A stretch of 6,322 nt of DNA from Firmicutes bacterium UBA5496. Lineage in GTDB: Bacteria; Bacillota; Proteinivoracia; UBA4975. Where the stretch lies: contig DIPE01000106.1 of NCBI GenBank assembly GCA_002427015.1, positions 1-6,322 on the forward strand, written 5' to 3'. Below the pieces are notes generated by a model, which saw nothing but the letters and a program-made list of their open reading frames with translations, was not told where the DNA came from and did not search any database. Every line of letters begins with the position of its first letter. The stretch's first letter is position 1. The position numbers and the translations under genes are program-made. Shown piece after piece: positions 1 through 4,637 of this stretch.

Positions 1-589
1 TGCCACCGGCAGCTCCCTTTTCAGCGGGAAAATCGGCCGGCAGCTGTTTAACGAAAAGATCAGCCTGGAACAAAACAGGAACCCGAAGTTTGGGCCCGCA
101 GCCTTCTTTGACATGGAAGGAGTTGTTCTCAAGGAGGACCGTTATCCCTTGATTGAAGCCGGCAAGCTGGTCAGCGTCTTCACTGACAAAAAAACCGCCC
201 ACCTGTACAACCTTCCCCATACCGGCGCCGCCGGCGGCGAATATGACGGCATGCCCGGGCTGACAGCTGCCCGCAACGTCCCCATCCCCCTGCGCTTTCA
301 GACCGACTCAGAAGACCTGAAGGCTGCCCTTAAGGGCCAGCCCGCCATCCTGGTAGTAGCCAGTTCCGGCGGCGACTTTACGCCCGACGGCAGTTTTGCC
401 GCCCCTGTTCAAGTCAGCTTCCTCTTTGACGGTGAGCGCATTGTCGGCAAACTCCCCGAATTCACCATGCGTTCTCACCTTTATAAGATGCTGGGCCAGG
501 ACTACATCGGCACCTTTGACAACAATGCCTTTTACCTGGGGGACCTGCCTACACAACTGCAAAGCTGCTATATGACCATTATGCGCTAA
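1..589 (+). CDS. TldD/PmbA-family metallopeptidase, C-terminal part (5' end outside window)
   Basis: The reading frame is open from base 2 and gives the last 195 residues of a protein that begins left of the window. The visible part matches the C-terminal half of TldD/PmbA proteins: FDMEGV (residues 36-41 of the fragment), LIEAGKL (50-56) followed by TDKKTAHLYNLPHTGAAGG, then SSGGDF (121-126) and a late DGERIVGKLPEFTM stretch. In the known family these proteins form zinc-dependent peptidases in the cytoplasm that process small peptides such as microcin or antitoxin substrates. The metal-binding HExxxH motif of TldD partners would lie upstream, so I cannot tell whether this is the catalytic TldD-like or the PmbA-like partner. 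TldD and PmbA genes are often adjacent, so a partner gene may lie to the left. A terminator follows the stop codon by 4 bases. Family call is fairly sure; subfamily is open. Confidence 0.85.
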   Translation, partial: ATGSSLFSGKIGRQLFNEKISLEQNRNPKFGPAAFFDMEGVVLKEDRYPLIEAGKLVSVFTDKKTAHLYNLPHTGAAGGEYDGMPGLTAARNVPIPLRFQTDSEDLKAALKGQPAILVVASSGGDFTPDGSFAAPVQVSFLFDGERIVGKLPEFTMRSHLYKMLGQDYIGTFDNNAFYLGDLPTQLQSCYMTIMR

Positions 590-593
590 AGAC

Positions 594-618
594 AAAACCC
601 GCTCAAAAGCGGGTTTTT
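594..618 (+). terminator. Rho-independent terminator after the TldD/PmbA-like gene
   Basis: A perfect 10-bp stem (AAAACCCGCT at 594-603 and AGCGGGTTTT at 608-617) with a CAAA loop ends in a run of five T. It starts 4 bases after the stop codon. The A-run on the left arm means it could also stop transcription arriving from the convergent minus-strand gene. Confidence 0.9.
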
Positions 619-676
619 CCGTAGGAAGGTGGATGTTTATTAACCACCTATGCCCTATTTTTTCCTGCAAACCTGC

Positions 677-701
677 AAAAAAAACCGACCCTGCGGGCCG
701 G
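677..701 (-). terminator. Rho-independent terminator of the minus-strand lipoprotein gene
   Basis: On the minus strand a 7-bp stem (CCGGCCC / GGGTCGG, one G-T wobble, 3-base loop, at 685-701) is followed by eight T (677-684). It begins 6 bases after the stop codon of the lipoprotein gene. With the terminator at 594-618 it forms a back-to-back pair between convergent genes. Confidence 0.85.
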
Positions 702-707
702 ATATTC

Positions 708-1487
708 TTAGAAGGGAATCACTTTAGTTATAGTCAATTTTGTAGTGAAACCGCCTTCGAAAGTAATGATGTGAGAAATAAACATGTATTTTTCTCCAAT
801 CTTTGCTATTTCATCCAACACATCGAAGGAACCGGCGCTGGAATAATCATAGCAGTAGATTGTTACCGCCCCGGCCCCCAGGTCCGCCTCCCGAGTGCTA
901 ATCTCGCGCACTTGGTAATCATGATCAGAGGCGGCAAAGACACTGGGGTCGGTGTAGATATCGCCATAATGAAAGCCGTCGTAATTGCAATGCTGGCTTA
1001 AGAAATTAAGGCAACATTCATGCAGCCAGTCACCGACTAGCCACTCCAGGAAATAAGGGTCGCTATCTAAATACCCTCCGCTATCAGCCGCCTGAACTAA
1101 TTCTCCATCTTCGGTAAACCAGAATTCGGCGTGGCCGTCATACTCTGTGGAGTTAAAGCGATAATGCCGGGTTTTAGTTCCCTCAATCTCTTCATCTTCC
1201 AGGTATTGGGCCATAAAGGTGAAGTTATCGGATTCGTCGGCATAGGTAAAGTGAAGTTCCTTAAAGGCAACGACGAAACTTAAGTCAGTATCGGAGAAAG
1301 TGTAAAATTCCCCATCCACTGTTTTCCATTCGCCGGTATCCTCGAGGGCGGGATCATTGCCAGGGGCCTCACCGGGGTCCTGGCCGGGATCGTCCCCTGG
1401 CTTCCTCACATCGCCTACAGAGAAGCTACAGCCCGCCAAAGACAGGACCATCAGCACCACCAGAAACAATGCCAACCAAGGTTTCAA
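708..1487 (-). CDS. Lipoprotein of unknown function, DPG-rich linker
   Basis: The 259-residue product starts with Lys and a hydrophobic stretch (residues 5-18) ending in the lipobox LAGC, so Cys20 would be lipidated and the protein anchored on the outer face of the cytoplasmic membrane. Residues 27-50 form a Pro/Asp/Gly-rich linker with repeated DPG-like units (DDPGQDPGEAPGNDP). The rest is acidic and rich in aromatic residues, with no catalytic motif I recognise; it carries four Cys (one CC pair and two singles). The start is TTG, chosen because a perfect AAGGAGG lies 7 bases upstream and the signal peptide begins directly after it. The gene stands alone: its own terminator follows, and msrAB upstream on the same strand ends in a terminator. 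Lipoprotein status is near certain; function is unknown. Confidence 0.9.
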   Translation of the reverse strand: MKPWLALFLVVLMVLSLAGCSFSVGDVRKPGDDPGQDPGEAPGNDPALEDTGEWKTVDGEFYTFSDTDLSFVVAFKELHFTYADESDNFTFMAQYLEDEEIEGTKTRHYRFNSTEYDGHAEFWFTEDGELVQAADSGGYLDSDPYFLEWLVGDWLHECCLNFLSQHCNYDGFHYGDIYTDPSVFAASDHDYQVREISTREADLGAGAVTIYCYDYSSAGSFDVLDEIAKIGEKYMFISHIITFEGGFTTKLTITKVIPF

Positions 1488-1494
1488 TTAAATA

Positions 1495-1501
1495 CCTCCT
1501 T
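1495..1501 (-). promoter_or_regulatory. Ribosome binding site fixing the TTG start of the lipoprotein gene
   Basis: AAGGAGG on the minus strand, 7 bases before the TTG at 1485-1487. It is the reason for choosing a non-ATG start, since no ATG lies near it in frame. Confidence 0.85.
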
Positions 1502-1756
1502 CTTCGAGCAGGCCGGAATATAATCGTCCTCGCTGCCTCCCTCCATCTCTGTGGTTGCATCTTCCACTCGGCAACCTCCCAGCCCTGCTCTAAGGACAGT
1601 GTATTAAAGGGTAGAGCCATCGTCTTTATGTTAATTGCCCTTTGCCTTTCAGTTATTGCGAATATATAGAGTTGCAACTATAGTCGAAATAGCCGGGCGC
1701 ACACAGGCGTCCAGTTTTTAGAACAAAAACTTTATCCGCCCTTGGGGGGACCTGCT
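1502..1756. other. Intergenic stretch with no recognisable gene
   Basis: Short open frames exist on both strands but none has a good ribosome binding site or a recognisable product. Two small symmetric elements are visible: the palindrome AGTTGCAACT at 1670-1679, and an AT-rich inverted repeat, AGTTTTT (1713-1719) and AAAAACT (1725-1731), with a 5-base spacer. The minus-strand promoter of the lipoprotein gene should lie somewhere here. A possible TATATT -10 lies just downstream of the palindrome on that strand, but it lacks a convincing -35. From 1670 the frame of the GH13 relic is open without a stop, but this part does not resemble the family clearly. Confidence 0.5.
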
Positions 1757-2062
1757 TTCACGGCAAGACCCGCTTCTCTTCTCAATCACTACCGCCGCCT
1801 GCTTCAGACCCGCCGCAGTTTGTCTGCCCTGGTGGCTGGTGGGATTGAGGAATTTCCCAGCGAAGACAGGTCAATAATGGCCTATACCCGCACCCACCAA
1901 ACTGGCGAGCCCTGGTAGTTCACACCCTAGGCCAGGAGACTGTTACCCTATACCTGAAATGCTGGAGAAAGCTGAACTTTCGCAGCAAAAATGCTCAAAT
2001 GAAACTTCCTTACCTTGCCTGCCGGCAGCACCGGCATTTTCGCCGGCAGAAAGAAAATAGAT
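1757..2062 (+). pseudogene. Degraded C-terminal fragment of a GH13 alpha-amylase/alpha-glucosidase gene
   Basis: Translating from 1757 gives ARPASLLNHYRRLLQTRR, then SALVAGGIEEFP and RSIMAYTRTHQTGEPW, ending at a TAG at 1916-1918. This resembles the junction of the catalytic barrel and C-terminal beta domain in GH13 enzymes, where the pattern is roughly SLLnhYrrLi..Rr..paL..G......v.aY.R. Near 1912 the similarity continues one frame over as LVVHTLGQETVTLY, as expected if one C was lost from a CCCC run. It then returns to the first frame around 2003 as FLTLPAGSTGIFAG, like the usual LPa.stgIf end of the domain. No start codon, ribosome binding site or N-terminal catalytic part is present. I infer a relic of a polysaccharide- or oligosaccharide-cleaving enzyme. 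The family assignment is from pattern memory and needs a profile search. Confidence 0.6.
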
Positions 2063-2080
2063 CCCTCCCGGGATCTATTT
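2051..2080 (-). terminator. Rho-independent terminator of msrAB, overlapping its stop codon
   Basis: A perfect 11-bp stem (AAATAGATCCC at 2055-2065 and GGGATCTATTT at 2070-2080) with a 4-base loop is followed on the minus strand by TTTTCTTT. The stop codon TAG (2075-2077) and the last lysine codon of msrAB lie inside the upstream arm of the stem, so the gene has almost no 3' untranslated region before the hairpin. Confidence 0.85.
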
Positions 2081-3022
2081 CTTAAACAGGCCTAAATACT
2101 GGCCATACCCCTCTTCCTCCATCTTCTCCTTCGGGATAAACCGGAGGGCTGCAGAATTGATGCAATACCTGAGCCCCGTGGGCTTAGGTCCATCTCCAAA
2201 GACATGGCCCAGGTGGGAATCCGAATGCTTGCTCCTGACTTCGGTGCGGGCCATGCCATGACTCTTATCGACCTTTTCCTCTACAAGGTTTTTGTGCAAG
2301 GGTTTAGTAAAGCTGGGCCAGCCGCAGCCGGCATCAAACTTGTCCAGGGATGTAAACAGGGGCTCGCCGCTGACAATGTCCACGTAAATCCCCTCCCGGG
2401 TTTCATGCCAGTATTCATTCTGAAAAGGCGGTTCGGTGCCGTTCTCCTGGGTGACATGGTACTGGATTTTCGAGAGCTTTTCCTGCAAATCGCTTTTATC
2501 TAGCGCCCAGCGTTCCCGGATAAACTCATCTCGCCCGGAACTCTTGCGGTAATTCTTGTAATGGGCAGGATTCTTTTTATAAAAGCCCTGGTGGTAATCT
2601 TCCGCCGGCCAGAAATCACCGGCAGACAGGACTGGGGTGACAATGGGGGCGGAGAAGCGTCCGCTTTCAGCCAAAGCTCGTTTGGAAGCTTCCGCCGCCT
2701 CTTTTTGCTCAGGTGTATGATAAAAGATTGCCGTTTTATAAGACGTGCCCTGGTCACAAAACTGCCCCCCCGGATCTGTGGGATCAATCTGGCGCCAATA
2801 CATCTCCAGCAGGGTCTCATAAGCCAGGATTTCTGGGTCATAGACAATCTGCACAGCCTCTACATGGCCGGTTTCTCCCCGGCAGACCTGTTCGTAGGTA
2901 GGATTGGCCAGGAAGCCGCCGGTATAGCCGGAGATAACCTCGATTACTCCGGGGTATTCGTCAAAAGGCGCTACCATGCACCAGAAGCAGCCTCCGGCAA
3001 AAGTCGCAAGTTGATGTGCCAA
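2075..3022 (-). CDS. msrAB: Bifunctional peptide-methionine sulfoxide reductase MsrA/MsrB
   Basis: This 315-residue fusion repairs oxidised methionine in proteins: MsrA reduces the S-sulfoxide and MsrB the R-sulfoxide, normally with thioredoxin as electron donor in the cytoplasm. The MsrA domain covers about residues 5-160 and shows GGCFWC (catalytic Cys12, second Cys15), GYTGG (32-36), ETGHVEAVQI (50-59), DPTDPGGQFCDQGTSY (80-95) and EDYHQGFY (141-148). The MsrB domain covers about 185-315 with FDAGCGWPSF (229-238), DSHLGHVF (268-275) and RYCINSAALRF (285-295), catalytic Cys287. The two CxxC zinc-binding pairs of some MsrB proteins are missing, so this is the zinc-free type. No signal peptide is seen. 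The TTG start is supported by AAGGAGT 8 bases upstream and by the normal MsrA N-terminus. Its promoter faces left from the 137-base divergent gap, and it appears to be monocistronic. Confidence 0.97.
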   Translation of the reverse strand: MAHQLATFAGGCFWCMVAPFDEYPGVIEVISGYTGGFLANPTYEQVCRGETGHVEAVQIVYDPEILAYETLLEMYWRQIDPTDPGGQFCDQGTSYKTAIFYHTPEQKEAAEASKRALAESGRFSAPIVTPVLSAGDFWPAEDYHQGFYKKNPAHYKNYRKSSGRDEFIRERWALDKSDLQEKLSKIQYHVTQENGTEPPFQNEYWHETREGIYVDIVSGEPLFTSLDKFDAGCGWPSFTKPLHKNLVEEKVDKSHGMARTEVRSKHSDSHLGHVFGDGPKPTGLRYCINSAALRFIPKEKMEEEGYGQYLGLFKK

Positions 3023-3030
3023 TCTCTTTC

Positions 3031-3037
3031 ACTCCTT
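3031..3037 (-). promoter_or_regulatory. Ribosome binding site fixing the TTG start of msrAB
   Basis: AAGGAGT on the minus strand, with 8 bases between it and the TTG at 3020-3022. No in-frame ATG lies at a suitable distance. Confidence 0.8.
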
Positions 3038-3056
3038 ATCCAAGACTAGTATTTCC

Positions 3057-3086
3057 ATTATATCTCCAATTCAGCATTAGGGTAAA
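3057..3086 (-). promoter_or_regulatory. Probable sigma-A-type promoter of msrAB
   Basis: On the minus strand a perfect TATAAT (-10, 3057-3062) lies 18 bases after TTTACC (-35, 3081-3086, 4 of 6 consensus bases). Transcription would begin near 3050, leaving a leader of about 28 bases that contains the ribosome binding site. No obvious operator is seen around it. Confidence 0.55.
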
Positions 3087-3143
3087 TCCCATCATCCCTG
3101 TATAGTTCGGGGCTGACAAGAAGAAACTGTACCTAAGCTAACT

Positions 3144-3151
3144 AAAGGAGG
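3144..3151 (+). promoter_or_regulatory. Ribosome binding site fixing the GTG start at 3160
   Basis: AAAGGAGG, 8 bases before GTG at 3160-3162. This strong site decides the start; no ATG is available near the beginning of the signal peptide. Confidence 0.85.
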
Positions 3152-3159
3152 AAAGTTTT

Positions 3160-3843
3160 GTGCGCTCCGGAGGCACTTTACTCAAAGGCAGCATCTGTGC
3201 TTTAATCTTTCTGCTGGTTTTACTTAGCGGCAAGCTTTATGCCCATCGCCCCCTGTTCGTTAAAACCGATATTACTGAGCTGGAAAATGCCCGCACCATT
3301 CCCGACCCGGAAATTTCCCGGGGGATTTATGCGGAACTGGCTCCGGGCAAGGCCCACTTCTACCAGTTTGTACTCCAGGAAGATCAGGAGTTCTTTGCGC
3401 AGATGCTGGTCCCCACCCGCCCCCGCTATAAAGATTTTCGGCCAACTTTGGCCTTAATCGGTCCGGGCCTGCCGGCGCCGGCTGCGGAAATTCCCTTTAC
3501 CCTTCCCCCGAATACAGGCGTCCTTATTCTGCCCTGGGAAGATAAAGAAGTGTTCTTTGAGCCCTTTACCCAAACCCGGTATTACATGGCCCGGGAACTG
3601 CGGCGCGCGTTGACGGCAGGGACCTGGCAGCTGGCGGTATATCAGCCTGAGGGCAAGGGAGGCAAATACACCTTGGCGGTAGGGGAAAAAGAGCAATGGA
3701 GAATCAAAGATATCTTTGCCTTCCCCGCCATATGGTTCCGGACCCGCTGGTGGTACAGCCCCGGCCAGACCATAGCCATAATCCTGGCGGCGCCGGCCCT
3801 TGCTGCCTTTCTGGTTTGGCTGCTGCTGCGCATCTTGAAATAA
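3160..3843 (+). CDS. Exported, C-terminally membrane-anchored protein of unknown function
   Basis: The 227-residue product has a signal peptide: basic start, hydrophobic core at about 12-22, and a likely signal peptidase I site after LYA (Ala28). It has a second hydrophobic segment at about 204-224 followed by a short basic tail. The domain between would face outside the cell, held by the C-terminal helix. Residues 45-175 look like a beta-sandwich, with features reminiscent of pre-peptidase C-terminal-like domains: AELAPGKAHFYQFVL (58-72), then RYKDFRPTLALIGPGLP (89-105), FFEPFTQTRYY (132-142) and GTWQLAVYQPEGKGGKYTLAVGE (154-176). No catalytic residues stand out. The family recalls conserved hypothetical proteins, but I cannot name it. 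Divergent from msrAB with a 137-base gap; a link to that gene is not shown. The start is GTG. No convincing terminator hairpin follows, only a run of nine T at 3856-3864, so read-through into the next gene is possible. Confidence 0.88.
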   Translation: MRSGGTLLKGSICALIFLLVLLSGKLYAHRPLFVKTDITELENARTIPDPEISRGIYAELAPGKAHFYQFVLQEDQEFFAQMLVPTRPRYKDFRPTLALIGPGLPAPAAEIPFTLPPNTGVLILPWEDKEVFFEPFTQTRYYMARELRRALTAGTWQLAVYQPEGKGGKYTLAVGEKEQWRIKDIFAFPAIWFRTRWWYSPGQTIAIILAAPALAAFLVWLLLRILK

Positions 3844-3987
3844 GCCGCTCTAAGGTTTTTTTTTGCCCCATTACAGAGACTGGATAAATTACAGCAAAAA
3901 AAGGAAAACAACCAGCAATTTCCCGAAGGCAGAGAATGAGGCAGGTGCTATTCTAATAATGAAAAGCTTTTGAATAGATTATAACTT

Positions 3988-3992
3988 GGAGG
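3988..3992 (+). promoter_or_regulatory. Ribosome binding site deciding the start at 3998
   Basis: GGAGG lies 5 bases before ATG 3998. A TTG at 3986 in the same frame would include this site inside the coding region and has no site of its own, so ATG 3998 is the better start. Confidence 0.8.
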
Positions 3993-3997
3993 TTTCT

Positions 3998-4489
3998 ATG
4001 AAAAGATTTATTCCTGTTTTTATGATTGTCCTGCTTGTTCTCGGGTGGGGATGTGGCGGTAATGGCAGTACAGGCGGTAACGACGATAAAAAAGATATCT
4101 CTGTTACCATAGAGATTCCACCGGGATGGGAACAAAGAAAGGCAGAAGGCAATATTATCTTGTACGATTTAGTCAACAACCAGGGCGGGTTCTTTTTTCT
4201 CACAAAGGATAACGCTATGGGCAAAAACCTTGAGGAACATGTAGAACAGAAGAAGTCCTTTTACCAGAAACAGTATAAGGACTTTGAGCTGCTGGGGACA
4301 AAAGAATTAAGCATTGATGGTCGTGCTGCCCTGGAGATTACTTACACGACTAACAACACTAAGAATAAGGATGCTTATGTGAAGATTGGACAAGACGTAT
4401 TTGTTTTCAAATTAGTATCTGATGAAGCAAATTTCGACGACATCCTTGACGATTACCATTGGATTCTCGAATCCGCGAAATTTAAGTAA
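3998..4489 (+). CDS. Small lipoprotein with PsbP/DUF1795-like domain
   Basis: The 163-residue product begins MKRF and a hydrophobic core (5-15), then GWGC with a likely lipidated Cys19 and a Gly/Ser/Asn/Asp-rich linker (20-32). The lipobox is imperfect: position -3 is Gly, not Leu. Residues 34-162 follow the pattern of PsbP-like/DUF1795 domains: an opening VTIEIPPGWE (36-45), a mid-domain LEEHVEQKKSFYQKQYKDF (78-96), LSIDGRAALEITYT (104-117), and an ending FDDILDDYHWILESAKF (146-162). Known members are small envelope proteins, often of unclear role; I do not assign an activity. It is probably on the outer face of the membrane. A strong terminator follows. It lies 154 bases after the previous gene. 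Another possibility is an unrelated small lipoprotein fold; moderately sure of the domain. Confidence 0.88.
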   Translation: MKRFIPVFMIVLLVLGWGCGGNGSTGGNDDKKDISVTIEIPPGWEQRKAEGNIILYDLVNNQGGFFFLTKDNAMGKNLEEHVEQKKSFYQKQYKDFELLGTKELSIDGRAALEITYTTNNTKNKDAYVKIGQDVFVFKLVSDEANFDDILDDYHWILESAKFK

Positions 4490-4553
4490 AGCTTTCTGGA
4501 CACGAAAGTCATGCATGCCACACTCTTGCGCCAACAAATCTGCACTAGCCATT

Positions 4554-4577
4554 AAGAGAGCCAAGCTCTCTTTTTTT
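4554..4577 (+). terminator. Rho-independent terminator after the PsbP-like lipoprotein gene
   Basis: An 8-bp stem (AAGAGAGC at 4554-4561 and GCTCTCTT at 4565-4572) with a 3-base loop runs into seven T (4571-4577). It separates the lipoprotein gene from the SOS-type promoter that begins only 3 bases later. Confidence 0.88.
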
Positions 4578-4579
4578 AT

Positions 4580-4593
4580 GGAACAGATGTTCC
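4580..4593. promoter_or_regulatory. LexA operator (Gram-positive SOS box)
   Basis: GGAACAGATGTTCC is a perfect inverted repeat with the core GAAC-N4-GTTC. It fits the known Bacillus LexA/DinR consensus CGAACRNRYGTTYC at 13 of 14 positions; only the first base differs. It lies 8 bases upstream of the TATAAT of the nuclease-helicase gene, covering the -35 region, where bound LexA would block RNA polymerase. I did not see another GAAC-N4-GTTC in the window. Confidence 0.85.
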
Positions 4594-4598
4594 GCCAA

Positions 4599-4607
4599 TG
4601 ATATAAT
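4599..4607 (+). promoter_or_regulatory. Extended -10 promoter of the nuclease-helicase gene
   Basis: TGATATAAT: a perfect TATAAT (4602-4607) preceded by the TGn extension. The -35 region is poor (TGGAAC at 4579-4584), as is common for extended -10 promoters, and it overlaps the LexA box. Transcription would start near 4613, about 25 bases before the start codon. Confidence 0.75.
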
Positions 4608-4637
4608 GAGCTCAGACTTAAAAGGCAGGTGCTGAAG

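Noticed and set aside
633..1001. A 122-codon plus-strand open frame across the lipoprotein terminator and 3' half
   Set aside because: It runs through the minus-strand terminator and opposite a gene with a strong ribosome binding site and lipobox; it is an antisense shadow.
1426..1677. An 83-codon minus-strand open frame upstream of and overlapping the lipoprotein start
   Set aside because: There is no ribosome binding site before its ATG and no recognisable domain; it overlaps the lipoprotein signal peptide in another frame.
2020..2040. Hairpin TGCCGG/CCGGCA followed by TTTT on the plus strand
   Set aside because: The stem is only 6 bp and it falls inside the GH13-like coding remnant (LPAGSTGIF), so the repeat is probably a by-product of codons; at best a weak terminator of the dead gene.
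2561..3049. A 162-codon open frame on the plus strand opposite msrAB
   Set aside because: It lies entirely across the msrA coding region and promoter, has no ribosome binding site, and its product resembles nothing; msrAB is unmistakable.
3113..3141. CTGACA as a -35 for the gene at 3160
   Set aside because: No acceptable -10 hexamer lies 16-18 bases downstream.
3844..3870. Run of nine T after the 3160-3843 gene as a terminator
   Set aside because: I could not find a stable stem directly before the T-run.
3946..3954. TGCTATTCT as an extended -10 promoter for the 3998 lipoprotein gene
   Set aside because: Only 4 of 6 -10 bases fit and no -35 is visible at a suitable distance; possible but too weak to list.
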